DNA of 64,000 nucleotides from Brevibacterium picturae (GCF_900105045.1 NZ_LT629739.1:3906001-3970000), one strand, 5' to 3'. Shown: positions 9,140 to 18,032, numbered from the stretch's first letter. Notes: generated by a model from the letters alone, not told the origin. A program made the numbers and translations.

Positions 9140-10626
9140 GATGCTTGTTTCTCGTCCTTCTGCTTCTGGTTGAGTTCGGCAAAGAGGTTGTCGACTCGGG
9201 TCTGTTCTTTTGCGCTATTGGGCATGAGCAGGCTGACGGCCACCATAACGGCAGTGTTGATGATCAGCCCCGCTATGCCTGAGGTCATTCCGCCCAGCCA
9301 TGGCACTGAAATCGGGTAGAAAATCTGCACGATCGCGGCGGTACCGAAACCGAGAATCATTCCTAGAATGGCGCTGAGCGCAGTCGTTCGTCGCCAAAAG
9401 ATGCCGAGGAACAGCGTCGGTGCGAGTTGGCAGATTCCTTGATACGAGACTTGGGCCCACAGCACGAGACCTGACGTAGTCGAAGCCGTTGCCAGCGCTC
9501 CGAGAGACGAAATGATCGTGACAGCTGCAACAGAAATCTTGCCGATCCGTGCGTTCTGAATCTCTTGCTTCTTCATCGGCCCGATGATGTCGTTGGCGGT
9601 CATGGCTCCGATTGCCTGGAGGTTTGCGCCGACGTTGCCCATTGAGCCGCACAGCACGCAGATCCCGGCCAGGCCGAGGAGCAATGGGCCTCCGAACGAG
9701 GCCAGGACGAACCACACAGTGTCCGGTGCCGCGGCAACCTCTGGCACTGATGATGCCAATAGTGCCAGCACGTTGAGGGCGGTGGCGAAGACGAGCAGGA
9801 TCGGGACTGCCTGGACGGAGGTGCGACGGATGGTGCTCACGCCATTCTGTGTGAAGAGGCGGACGAAGATGTCCGGCCAGCACCAGCCGCCTAACGCGCC
9901 GGTGAGGACCAACGAAAACAGATAGAGAGGACCAAGCTCGCTTCCTGGCCCGGGCAGGACGAGGAGCGCCGGGTCGACTTGGTCGAATCCATGGTTGTTG
10001 GCGATGAGCCAGACAATAAGCCCGAAGATGACGACGAATCCGATCAAGTAGGCAGCGATTCCCTGGATCAAATCCGAAATCATCACTCCTCGCATACCGA
10101 ATTTCACGGTCCAGATCTGTCGGATCGTAAGGACGACGACGCCGAGGACAACAGCAAAGACGGGTCCGATGGCCCCGTCGGATGAGAAACTGAAGATGAG
10201 CGCCAGCGACTGCATTCCCAGAACGACCCACGGGATCGATGCGATGACCCCGATGATCGCAGCGATGACGCGGACTGTTGTCGAGCCGTAGCGGAGTCCG
10301 AGAAGGTCAGCCTGGGTGCGGAGATCGTACCGTGTGCCCCAGAGGTAGGCTGGCTTGGCCAACAGGAACATGATGATGGCAGCGAAAACGCTGTACTGGA
10401 CGAGATAGAATCCAGTCACTCCACTGCCGGCGGTAAGTCCTGCGAACGAAATGAAGACGGTACCTGGCAGCCAGGTGTTGATGAACGCAGCTGTCCCGTA
10501 GACGGAGTTGAACGACCGGCCGCCGGTCGCGTAGTCGGAAAAGGAAGCGTCCTTGGCAGTGGAGCGTTCCATGACGATGATGACGAAAATGAAGAAGGCA
10601 GCGATCATGCCGAATGTGATCCACAT
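9136..10626 (-). CDS. Sodium:solute symporter (SSS family)
   Basis: This 496-residue membrane protein has about thirteen helices. SSS features include DYATGGRSFNSVYGTAAFIN after helix 1, LRTQADLLGLRYGS, and GLAGICVLCGSMGNVGANL in the central helices. The ATG at 10626 (MWITFGMIAAFF) begins the first helix; longer upstream frames have no membrane signature. A small membrane protein gene precedes it by two bases, a common arrangement for pantothenate or acetate-type SSS carriers. Together with the downstream amidohydrolase it probably imports an acylated or amide substrate. Confidence 0.85.
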   Translation of the reverse strand: MWITFGMIAAFFIFVIIVMERSTAKDASFSDYATGGRSFNSVYGTAAFINTWLPGTVFISFAGLTAGSGVTGFYLVQYSVFAAIIMFLLAKPAYLWGTRYDLRTQADLLGLRYGSTTVRVIAAIIGVIASIPWVVLGMQSLALIFSFSSDGAIGPVFAVVLGVVVLTIRQIWTVKFGMRGVMISDLIQGIAAYLIGFVVIFGLIVWLIANNHGFDQVDPALLVLPGPGSELGPLYLFSLVLTGALGGWCWPDIFVRLFTQNGVSTIRRTSVQAVPILLVFATALNVLALLASSVPEVAAAPDTVWFVLASFGGPLLLGLAGICVLCGSMGNVGANLQAIGAMTANDIIGPMKKQEIQNARIGKISVAAVTIISSLGALATASTTSGLVLWAQVSYQGICQLAPTLFLGIFWRRTTALSAILGMILGFGTAAIVQIFYPISVPWLGGMTSGIAGLIINTAVMVAVSLLMPNSAKEQTRVDNLFAELNQKQKDEKQAS

Positions 10627-10628
10627 GC

Positions 10629-10829
10629 TCAATCGCCTCCCTCGGCAGTGAGCGTAATCTTGTTGAGTGCGAGAATCATTGCCGCGACGAGTGTGGAACT
10701 GCCGACGATGTAGGCCAATGACCACCAGCCTTGGCCGAAGATCCAGTGCAGGGGAGGGAATAGTATGAGGACGGCGGCAATCGCAATGATTGCTCTGACT
10801 GTTCGAGTGGTACCTGTCTTCTTTGACAT
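10629..10829 (-). CDS. Small two-helix membrane protein paired with the symporter
   Basis: A 66-residue protein with a basic N-terminus (MSKKTGTTRTVR) and two hydrophobic helices (AIIAIAAVLILFPPLHWIF; WSLAYIVGSSTLVAAMILAL). It resembles the DUF3311/YhdT-like small partners encoded upstream of SSS transporters. The ATG at 10829 was chosen over an upstream TTG. It is the first gene downstream of the palindromic operator and so heads the operon. Its role as a symporter accessory subunit is inferred from context. Confidence 0.7.
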   Translation of the reverse strand: MSKKTGTTRTVRAIIAIAAVLILFPPLHWIFGQGWWSLAYIVGSSTLVAAMILALNKITLTAEGGD

Positions 10830-10861
10830 GAACAACAACCTTCAAAACGTTGGATTGCGTC

Positions 10862-10881
10862 ATGCCGGAACGTTCCGGCAT
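10862..10881. promoter_or_regulatory. Perfect 20-bp palindrome, probable LacI-family operator
   Basis: The sequence atgccggaacgttccggcat is a perfect inverted repeat with the central CG expected of LacI-family operators. It lies 33 bp upstream of the small membrane protein start and 119 bp before the divergent lacI-type gene. Repression of the symporter operon, perhaps with autoregulation, is the natural reading. Confidence 0.75.
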
Positions 10882-10999
10882 TGAAAGAGTGTAGCCACAT
10901 ACGTTGGTTCCGTGTCAAGGGGTCGGGCCCCCGTAATCGACTAAATGGGCAATGAACCCTCGACCCGATCCCTTTCATTCGGGCTGGTACTGTTCCCGT

Positions 11000-11995
11000 A
11001 TGAAACGACCGTCGCCCACGCTGCATGATCTCGCTGCTCACGTCGGATTGTCCGTGACAACGGTGTCCGACGCGTTGCGACGTCGGGGGAGAGTTGCCGA
11101 GGCTACGCGTGCCAAGGTTCTCGAGGGTGCAGCCGAGTTGGGTTACTCGCCGAACCGACCTGCGCAGTCGCTTCGCAGCGGGTCGAGCCTCAACGTCGGA
11201 ATCTACATTCCCAGGCGGGTGCTCGGGATGGAGTTCTACATGGCGTTTGCGATGTCGGTCGCGGACGAGTTGGGACAATATGGTTATGACCTGACGATCA
11301 TTTCCGACGCTAAAGATCCGCGTCGGTGGACGCAGTTCGCTGCAGTGATTGTTGTCGATGCGTGTCTGAGCGATGGCCCTCTTCGCGAGAATCTCGATAA
11401 TGGATCAACAGTATTTACGGCCGGCCGAATTGAAGGGCTGCCGACCAGTCGATTGGCCGGCCTGATCGAGATCGACTATTGGAAGATGCTGACGGAGGCA
11501 CTCGACGGACTGGAACAGCAGCGTGCAGTGACATCACCGTTCCTCATTGCATTCGAACCTCTGGACAAGTATTCGTGGTCTCAGATGCTCATCAGCTCAT
11601 TCGTCAATTGGTGCACCGTGAGAGGGTTGGAGCCAGACGTGCTCACTGTCTCTCCTGACCCGAATTCATGGTCATTCTCTGAAGACTTCTCACGACGAAT
11701 CATCGATCGAAAGTCGTACGATCTGATTGTTCACGGGGGAACACTGTTGTCGATGGCGGCACGCTCCCAGAAGCTATACACCGAACTCATTGACCTGGAA
11801 TCAGCTCGTACAGCCGTACTGACAACGAATGAAATTGAAACCAGACTCATAGACTGCGACGTGGCACTAAACATACGTGCGAAAGAATTCGGGGCGGCCA
11901 TAGCCCGTTTGTGTCTCGACCGAGTGCTTAAAGGTGAGAGCGAATTTACTCACGAATGGTTTGCACCCGAGATTTTCATATCCGAACGTAGTTGA
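11000..11995 (+). CDS. LacI-family transcriptional regulator
   Basis: This 331-residue repressor has the N-terminal LacI helix-turn-helix and hinge helix (LHDLAAHVGLSVTTVSDALR, then RAKVLEGAAELGYSPN, and RPAQSLRSG). The periplasmic-binding-like effector domain follows. ATG 11000 gives the normal short N-terminus; the longer frame from 10952 is unlikely. It is divergent from the symporter/amidohydrolase operon across a perfect 20-bp palindrome. The inducer is probably the transported compound or its product. Confidence 0.88.
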   Translation: MKRPSPTLHDLAAHVGLSVTTVSDALRRRGRVAEATRAKVLEGAAELGYSPNRPAQSLRSGSSLNVGIYIPRRVLGMEFYMAFAMSVADELGQYGYDLTIISDAKDPRRWTQFAAVIVVDACLSDGPLRENLDNGSTVFTAGRIEGLPTSRLAGLIEIDYWKMLTEALDGLEQQRAVTSPFLIAFEPLDKYSWSQMLISSFVNWCTVRGLEPDVLTVSPDPNSWSFSEDFSRRIIDRKSYDLIVHGGTLLSMAARSQKLYTELIDLESARTAVLTTNEIETRLIDCDVALNIRAKEFGAAIARLCLDRVLKGESEFTHEWFAPEIFISERS

Positions 11996-12983
11996 CTATG
12001 TCTGACCAGCTTGATTATTTATCGATGCTTCAACGCATCGGCACGGTGATGCTTCCAAGTCGTTTTTACCTAATTCTCTGATTGCTTATGGCCGCCTCTT
12101 CTTGTTGAACATGCCAATCGTCTCAATGACGTCGGCGCGAGCATTGAGCCATCCGACAACGTCTCGGTCTCCCGACCAAGCCTCGGCTGCGCGTCGAAGC
12201 GTAACGGCGGCCACGCCTGCGTTACTGCGCTGATGTTCGCGGTCGAGGTTCGCGTTGAGGATGCGAGAATTACGCTGATTGCTACCGTGCGGACTTCGGG
12301 CTCTCGGGGATGACCATGACTCTGCGGGACTATGCCAACCGCAGGTGATTGTCGGGACCAGTTCGACCTCGAGCTCGCCGAGCATTCTTTCGCATTGTGG
12401 TCGCATAATCGGATTGGTGAAGATGCCGCCCGTCTTAGCAATCTTGTCGAATTCAATTTATTCCTCTGGGGCGGGGGAGAGATATGGCGAGCGATGCTCA
12501 CTGATCTGACCCCGGTCCATTGGATTCGAGTGGGCCAAAGCGAACCCTGTTGGCCGTCTTGCGCCGCGATTTCGTCCGCCATCGGACGCACCTCCACGAA
12601 AAACTTCTGAGCTCACATTAAGCATTAATAGCTTTTGGGCCGCGTCGGCCAGCGCATCGATGTCATAGAAGAGAACGTTGAAACCGTTCACTCTGTGGGT
12701 GATCATGTCGCGAGGGCTGTAACCGAAGTCTTGGGGCCAAAAAGGGGCGAGGACCCATTCTTCCCCCAAAAACACCACCGGAGAAAAATGAGGACCGGCC
12801 CTGGACCTACCGAAGTAGGCGGAACCGGTCGTGATGGGTCAATATTATCCCGCGCAGGGAATCTTTACGGGTGGCGCTCCGCGAAGACCTCAATACAGAA
12901 AATGTAGTCCCGCGTGACCCTGTGAGGCACGACCACTGGCTACGCGGGACTATCGGTGAGTCGCGTAAAACTCTTGCGTGCAA
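11996..12983. other. Gene-poor region with possible gene scraps
   Basis: Almost 1 kb shows no intact gene. Open frames on both strands (for example 12070-12597 minus and 12332-12610 plus) have no family features and atypical composition. A minus-strand stretch near 12640-12778 (THRVNGFNVL, then DIDALADAAQKLL) vaguely resembles the end of a glycosyltransferase family 1 protein, but this is weak. The region looks like decayed DNA between two catabolic units. Confidence 0.35.
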
Positions 12984-12998
12984 TATACGAGCCGTATA
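12984..12998. promoter_or_regulatory. Inverted repeat upstream of MHS permease, possible GntR operator
   Basis: TATACG-agc-CGTATA is a perfect 6+3+6 inverted repeat 128 bp upstream of the permease start. Its right arm continues as GTATAC, a core often seen in sites of GntR/FCD regulators. The GntR gene lies at the far end of this operon and no second copy of the repeat was found near it, so the pairing is an inference. Confidence 0.45.
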
Positions 12999-13126
12999 CA
13001 GTAAGCAATGACAATGTGATTGAGATCGCACAAAATCTCAAAATGAAGGCGCTCCGAGCAACCAGGCCCAGTAGGACACAACAACGAAGATTTTCTGCAA
13101 GCGACGGACGCCCAGAGGAGAGAATC

Positions 13127-14431
13127 ATGTCGACTACAAACACGCCCAGTCTCGAACTTGGAACTGATGCGAAAACGCTGCGCAAGGTCGTTGTTGCCGC
13201 GTCGATCGGTAACTTCATCGAATGGTACGACTTTGCGGTGTATGGATACCTAGCCGTCGTTCTTTCGGCTCACTTCTTCCCAGGCGACGACCCCGCAGCG
13301 TCACTGTTAGAAACATTTGCTGTATTCGCAGTGGCGTTCGCCCTACGCCCGATCGGAGGGATCTTCTTCGGGCGACTCGGTGACAGAATTGGTCGAAAGA
13401 GAACACTTGCGATCACGATTCTGTTGATCTCGGGATCCACTGCGGCTATCGGTGCCCTTCCAACCCACGAGTCAATAGGTGTCTGGGCTCCCGTGCTGCT
13501 CGTGATTGCTCGTTGTATTCAAGGATTCTCCGCAGGCGGCGAATACGCCGGAGCCTGCGCCTATGTGCTCGAGCACGCACCCAGAGAGAAGAAGGCGACC
13601 TACGCCAGTTGGGTGCCGGTGAGCACCTTCCTCTCATTTGCCTTCGCCGCAGGGTTTACGTTCATGCTCTCGCTACTGCTGGGCGGCACCGTCATGGATG
13701 ATTGGGGCTGGCGAATCCCGTTTCTATTGTCTGTGCCTCTTGGTCTGTGTGGCTTCTACATGCGATTTCGACTCGACGAGACCCCGCTGTTCGACGAGAT
13801 CGAAGACGAAGATGTCGCTTCGACGCCGTTTAGGGAGACTCTTCGCGAGCATGGCCGCACGATCCTGCTCTTCGCTGGCTTTATCGCGGCCACTGCGCTC
13901 TCCTTCTACATTTTCACTACCTATATGTCGACGTTCCTCCAGGTGGTTGGCGGGCTCGACTCGACGTCGGCACTGCTCAGCACATTCGTCTGCCAGATCC
14001 TTGCAGCGTGTCTTTGTCCTTTCGCGGGTCGAATTTCAGATCGGATAGGTCGAAAGAAGACGACCATGACAGCGTGCATCCTGCTGCTGGCGGGAACATT
14101 CCCCGCCTTCGCTCTCGGAAGTACTGGCAGCATGACGCTGGGAATCATCGGCCAGCTTCTCCTCGGCAGTGGGGCTGTACTGACTGGAGTCGTGACAGCA
14201 GTGCTTATGTCCGAACTCTTCCCGACACGAGTGCGTTACACAGCTTCGGCTGTTACCTACAACTTGGCCTACACGATCTTCGGCGGGACTGCTCCATTCA
14301 TCGCGACCTGGCTCATCACCGCGACTGGAAACAATCTCTCACCGGCCATATACCTTCTTGCCATCAGCATCATGGCACTGGTGACGGCATCTCGACTACC
14401 GGAGACATCGAAGAGATCACTCGACTTCTGA
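13127..14431 (+). CDS. MFS permease, metabolite:H+ symporter (MHS) type
   Basis: A 434-residue MHS transporter. ASIGNFIEWYDFAVYGYLAV opens helix 1, RPIGGIFFGRLGDRIGRKR is the loop 2-3 signature, and CIQGFSAGGEYAGA lies in helix 4. ELFPTRVRYTASAV is near helix 10. ATG 13127 follows AGAGGAGAGA; the longer frame from 12956 has no membrane signature. It starts an operon with the M19-like hydrolase and a DUF5943-like protein. It probably imports their substrate. It is clearly related to the permease at 4282 but not a recent duplicate. Confidence 0.85.
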   Translation: MSTTNTPSLELGTDAKTLRKVVVAASIGNFIEWYDFAVYGYLAVVLSAHFFPGDDPAASLLETFAVFAVAFALRPIGGIFFGRLGDRIGRKRTLAITILLISGSTAAIGALPTHESIGVWAPVLLVIARCIQGFSAGGEYAGACAYVLEHAPREKKATYASWVPVSTFLSFAFAAGFTFMLSLLLGGTVMDDWGWRIPFLLSVPLGLCGFYMRFRLDETPLFDEIEDEDVASTPFRETLREHGRTILLFAGFIAATALSFYIFTTYMSTFLQVVGGLDSTSALLSTFVCQILAACLCPFAGRISDRIGRKKTTMTACILLLAGTFPAFALGSTGSMTLGIIGQLLLGSGAVLTGVVTAVLMSELFPTRVRYTASAVTYNLAYTIFGGTAPFIATWLITATGNNLSPAIYLLAISIMALVTASRLPETSKRSLDF

Positions 14432-14486
14432 TCGGCGTCTACCTTTATCTCACCTATTCAACCAAGCCTCAGAAAGGGGAAGTGCT

Positions 14487-15479
14487 ATGGCACTGAACAA
14501 TACGACTGCGTTTCACGACGAAATCGTCGTAGTTGACGGACTCATCATCGCTAAATGGGATCGAGAGCTCTTTGTCGACATGCGAAAAGGAGGACTGACC
14601 GCAGCCAACTGCACCGTATCGGTCTGGGAAGGATTCCAGTCGACTGTCAACAACATCATCGAAGTGAATCAACTCATCGCCGAAAGCAGCGAATTGGTAC
14701 GTCCCGTCCGCACCGTAGATGACATCCGAGCTGCAAAGGAAGAGGGACGTACAGGAATTATTCTCGGTTTCCAAAACGCTCATGCTTTCGAAGATCAGCT
14801 TGGCTACATCGAAATCTTCAAACAGCTTGGCATCGGAGTCGTCCAGCTTTGCTACAACACTCAGAACCTAGTCGGCACCGGATGCTACGAGCGCGACGGC
14901 GGGCTCTCAGGGTTCGGACGCGAAGTCATCGCTGAAATGAACCGAGTCGGAATGCTCTGCGACCTCTCGCATGTCGGTGCGGTGACGTCCCGCGAGATTA
15001 TTGAAGAGTCATCCAAACGAGTGTGCTACTCGCACTGCCTTCCCTACGGGCTCAAGGCCCACCCCCGGAACAAAACAGACGAAGAGCTGAAGTTCATCGC
15101 CGATCACGGAGGGTTCGTGGGAGTAACAATGTTTACCCCATTCCTGGCGAAGGGAACACAAGCGACGATCGACGACTATGCCGAAGGCATCGAATACATT
15201 ATGAACATCGTGGGGGAGGACTCCGTCGGCATTGGCACCGATTTCACCCAAGGCCAGGACCAGGCGTTCTTCGAGTGGCTCACCCATGACAAGGGATACG
15301 CCCGCGAGCTCACTCAATTTGGGGAGATCGTCAATCCCGAGGGAATCAGAACCATTGGAGAATTCCCCAACTTGACCGAGACCTTGCTGCGACGAGGCCA
15401 TTCGGAGGATCGAGTACGTAAGATCATGGGAGAGAACTGGTTACAACTACTAGGCGACGTCTGGGGCACGGCCTCATGA
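14487..15479 (+). CDS. M19 (renal dipeptidase)-like protein with altered metal site
   Basis: This 330-residue protein has the M19 fold: LGIGVVQLCYNTQNLVG, GREVIAEMNRVGMLCDLSHVG, CYSHCLPYGLKAHPRNKTDE and GGFVGVTMF. Classical M19 enzymes bind zinc through an N-terminal HxD, a central Glu and two His. Here the HxD region reads VVDGLIIAKWDRELF with no HxD, and the expected EG reads QNAHAF, while both later histidines remain. I recall a similar subclass next to a DUF5943 gene in the dimethylglycine region of Pseudomonas. Function as a dipeptidase is doubtful. It overlaps the next gene by ATGA. Confidence 0.75.
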   Translation: MALNNTTAFHDEIVVVDGLIIAKWDRELFVDMRKGGLTAANCTVSVWEGFQSTVNNIIEVNQLIAESSELVRPVRTVDDIRAAKEEGRTGIILGFQNAHAFEDQLGYIEIFKQLGIGVVQLCYNTQNLVGTGCYERDGGLSGFGREVIAEMNRVGMLCDLSHVGAVTSREIIEESSKRVCYSHCLPYGLKAHPRNKTDEELKFIADHGGFVGVTMFTPFLAKGTQATIDDYAEGIEYIMNIVGEDSVGIGTDFTQGQDQAFFEWLTHDKGYARELTQFGEIVNPEGIRTIGEFPNLTETLLRRGHSEDRVRKIMGENWLQLLGDVWGTAS

Positions 15480-15988
15480 CACAGGCACCACAGGTCCCGA
15501 TCGAAGTCGATGAGGAGACTGGACGCTGGAGCACAGATGGTTTGCCGATGGTCTATGTGCCGGTCCACTTTTTCCTCAACAATCACCGCGCAATCGAAAG
15601 CGAAATCGGTGTTGAGCGTTACGCGCAGATTCTCTACACCGCCGGATACGAGTCAGCCTGGACATGGTGTGAGGCTGAGGCAAGTACGCACGGGCTCGTC
15701 GGCGAGGATATTTTCCGTCACTACCTTGACCGTCTCTCTAAGCGTGGATGGGCGAAGTTCACCGTTCGACACCTGGATCCCGTAGAACTTCGAGCGACAA
15801 TCGAGGTACGCAACTCGATTTTCGCTGACGATAGTCAAGAAGAGTCGCAGGACTACATGTTCACAGGTTGGTTCGCCGGCGCAATGGACCAGATCACCGG
15901 CAAGCGAGGACTAGCCATGTGCCGACAGGTCCGTGGAGAAACTCAAGAGGCCGAAGGCCTGTTCGAAGTGTCACGCCGCGTTCAGTAA
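15476..15988 (+). CDS. DUF5943-like protein
   Basis: A 170-residue protein with an N-terminal strand VPIEVDEETGRWSTDGLPMV and then PVHFFLNNHRAIESEIG and YTAGYESAWTWCE. It looks like a V4R/heme-NO-binding-like small ligand domain. No catalytic motif is obvious. It is coupled by ATGA to the M19-like gene. From memory this gene pair also occurs in other phyla near betaine or amino-acid catabolism, so it probably forms a functional unit with the M19-like protein. The exact role is unknown. Confidence 0.65.
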   Translation: MTQAPQVPIEVDEETGRWSTDGLPMVYVPVHFFLNNHRAIESEIGVERYAQILYTAGYESAWTWCEAEASTHGLVGEDIFRHYLDRLSKRGWAKFTVRHLDPVELRATIEVRNSIFADDSQEESQDYMFTGWFAGAMDQITGKRGLAMCRQVRGETQEAEGLFEVSRRVQ

Positions 15989-16003
15989 CCGGCACCTATG
16001 GAC

Positions 16004-16039
16004 ATCCTGTCGTCAGTCCAAGCGGGCCGACGACAGGAT
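16004..16039. terminator. 11-bp perfect stem between converging genes
   Basis: ATCCTGTCGTC (16004-16014) and GACGACAGGAT (16029-16039) form a perfect stem with a 14-base loop. It lies after the DUF5943-like gene and overlaps the last codons of the convergent GntR gene. There is no U-tract, so it may be a bidirectional hairpin terminator or mRNA end protector. Confidence 0.55.
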
Positions 16040-16741
16040 ATCTCCTCCTAGATTCACATCATTGACGGTTTCCATCTTCATGAATGCCATGATGCGATCA
16101 CGGAACAGCAGAACGTGCCGGCCTGCGATCTCTTCGGCAAGATCTGGGTCACGGGCCTCATACGCCGCGATGAGTTCGTGATGATCGCCTTGGACCTTGG
16201 AAAAATGGTCCCGGAGTAGATCCCACGATGTCCGGCCACCAAAAGCGAGGAACCCAATTCGCTGACCGTGATCGTGAATCGACAGTGCAAGGCTCTCCAA
16301 GAACGAATTCTTCGATGCAGTTGCTTCCAACCGATGAAGGTGGGCGTTCGTGGACGCGACAGCGGCAGGATCCTCATCCCAGATCGCCCTGACTACCGCC
16401 TGCTCCGCCGTCTTCATTTCGTCGAGATTCTCCCTCGTCGCCCTGACAGCTACGAGGCGCGCGATGGCACGCGCGGTGACCATATGTGCTTCGAACAGGT
16501 TCGACACACTGACCAGGTCCATAGGCCGAACGAAGAATCCGCTCTTGCCGCTATCGGAAAGAATGAGACCTTCCGTCGACAGACGGAAGAGGGCCTCACG
16601 CACCGGAGTCCTGCTGACACCAAGCTCCTTGCTGATGCTAATGTCATCGATCGGCATACCCGGCTCTAGCTCGAGCACCATGATTCGATGTTTAATGTCC
16701 GCATATGCAGTCTCCATTATCGAACGAGGACGACCAGCCAT
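16013..16741 (-). CDS. GntR-family regulator with FCD domain
   Basis: This 242-residue protein has a winged-helix GntR domain (residues about 8-70; DISISKELGVSRTPVREALF) and an all-helical FCD ligand domain whose NAHLHRLEATAS and HDHGQ supply metal-binding histidines. It converges on the permease/M19-like/DUF5943 operon and probably controls it in response to a carboxylate. A tgcca-N8-tggca repeat at 16770-16787, just upstream of its own start, may be an autoregulatory site. The gene's 3' end forms part of the hairpin at 16004-16039. Confidence 0.85.
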   Translation of the reverse strand: MAGRPRSIMETAYADIKHRIMVLELEPGMPIDDISISKELGVSRTPVREALFRLSTEGLILSDSGKSGFFVRPMDLVSVSNLFEAHMVTARAIARLVAVRATRENLDEMKTAEQAVVRAIWDEDPAAVASTNAHLHRLEATASKNSFLESLALSIHDHGQRIGFLAFGGRTSWDLLRDHFSKVQGDHHELIAAYEARDPDLAEEIAGRHVLLFRDRIMAFMKMETVNDVNLGGDILSSARLD

Positions 16742-17477
16742 AGAAATGTGCTCCTTGAAAATCGGTACCTGCCAATTCTATCTGGCAAGACGAAGACTGG
16801 AGGCCGCCCAAAGCTATGAGTCTTTCATCTACTTAGGAATGGGTAAGGCTTTGAAAGTGGAGCGTGCATGCGATGGCGGAGCGAAGTTTGGACTCATCGG
16901 TGCGGCGTGCCGACATATGAATACTGATGAAAACGCAATAACATAGGTGCACATGTCTTCCAGCTGGTTCTCGTGCATGAAGTGAGTGAGCAGTTGTGGC
17001 TGTGCGAAATGAGGGCAATGTGCCCTCGCAGGTGAGATGCAAAAGAGTGGAAGGAAGCCCAAGGCCGATAGCCACTCAGAATCTCTACTCCTGATCGTCT
17101 TCGTAGATTCGCCGGAATTCTTCGTCAACTTCATCCACGGAGCGGGCACTGCCGGTAGGGCCTATGGCGTCTGCCATGCCCGAGATCCTGCCAGTCATTC
17201 GAAGATGTTCTTCTGGATTCAACGTTCACCTCTTTATTCGTAGTTCACAACAGTATGGAACATCGACGAGCGCGATTGCTACGTATGTACGATCGGCTGG
17301 CAACCAAACACGATCTTGCGAAATACCCGTATCGAAAGCGCCAAATTTTCACTCGGTTACAATAGAGGCAGGCACAGGGAGGTCTGTGGCCACATGCTTT
17401 CGCAGGCGTCAGCATGAATTCACTTAGCTCGTGTCGCGGCATTCACCGTTTGGCACCTGACGAAAGTAGTCACCTTT
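16742..17477. other. Intergenic region without a supported gene
   Basis: This 736-bp stretch shows only frames without family features. It has noticeably lower G+C than its flanks, especially 16900-17100 and 17200-17420. It contains the GntR promoter at its left end, with the tgcca-N8-tggca repeat at 16770-16787. It marks the edge between the catabolic genes and the mobile-DNA zone. Confidence 0.4.
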
Positions 17478-17654
17478 ATGAAGACCGCTCAGTATCCCTG
17501 CCCTAAATGTAAGAGCCCACTCATTGATGAAGCACCAGTTTCCGGTTTCGGATCGAGGGAAACGATCACCTCGAAGTTGCACTGCGAAGCACGGTGCGGT
17601 GTGACTGAGAAAGAGCTGCTGACTGTTCGCAGGATTATGGCCGGCAAGATGTGA
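17478..17654 (+). CDS. 58-residue zinc-ribbon protein
   Basis: A short frame starting at ATG 17478 encodes a 58-residue protein with YPCPKCKSPL near the start and KLHCEARCGVTEKE in the middle. The CxxC and CxxxC pairs suggest a small zinc ribbon. A basic C-terminus (TVRRIMAGKM) follows. It ends just before a strong hairpin at 17670. It heads a run of three small proteins typical of phage or plasmid DNA. No specific function is known to me. Confidence 0.6.
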   Translation: MKTAQYPCPKCKSPLIDEAPVSGFGSRETITSKLHCEARCGVTEKELLTVRRIMAGKM

Positions 17655-17669
17655 TCGGTTACGACGAAA

Positions 17670-17707
17670 GGCCCCCAACACTCAGTGTGAGCTGAGTGGT
17701 GGGGGCC
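17670..17707 (+). terminator. 16-bp stem-loop after the zinc-ribbon gene
   Basis: ggcccccaacactcag (17670-17685) pairs with ctgagtggtgggggcc (17692-17707) with one mismatch around a TGTGAG loop. It lies 15 bp after the zinc-ribbon gene and 61 bp before the next small gene. There is no U-tract. It could be a terminator or an attenuating hairpin for the downstream pair. Confidence 0.55.
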
Positions 17708-17768
17708 GTGTCGTGACCGTGGGGCTAGACCCTCGGGTAACGTGCATGGTCTCGAAGATGAGGACAGA

Positions 17769-18032
17769 ATGAGCGTGTGCGCCGTCGTGTGGTGCGACCG
17801 TGCTCTAGTGGCACGGGGTCTCTGCAAGCGGTGCTACGCGCGGTACAAGCGTGGGGTGAGTCCAGAAACGACTCGACGGTACACAACGCGAGAGACCAAA
17901 GAACGCGTGCGTGACGATGTGACTGAGCGTCGAGTGGCTGGTGAAAGCATCGCCGACGTTGCCCTGTCGACCGGTGTGAACGAGTCAACTTTGGGGAAGT
18001 GGTTCCGGGAATGGGGGTCAAGCCTGCGGTAG
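17769..18032 (+). CDS. Small zinc-finger plus HTH protein
   Basis: This 87-residue protein combines CAVVWCDRALVARGLCKRCY (four cysteines as a CxxxxC...CxxC finger) with a C-terminal helix-turn-helix, RRVAGESIADVALSTGVNES followed by TLGKWFREWG, like those of IS3 OrfA or phage proteins. ATG 17769 was chosen over an upstream ATG at 17742. It overlaps the next gene by 22 bp in another frame, indicating coupling. It probably binds DNA. Whether it regulates or takes part in replication or recombination cannot be told. Confidence 0.6.
   Translation: MSVCAVVWCDRALVARGLCKRCYARYKRGVSPETTRRYTTRETKERVRDDVTERRVAGESIADVALSTGVNESTLGKWFREWGSSLR

Noticed and set aside
12458..12778. Minus-strand frame resembling the end of a glycosyltransferase (VNGFNVL...DALADAAQKLL)
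   Set aside because: Only about 30 residues fit, the rest of the frame looks random and no other part of such a gene is near; reported only as a possible scrap.
16829..17149. 106-codon minus-strand frame
   Set aside because: No recognisable motif, low-G+C non-coding appearance, no neighbour to pair with.
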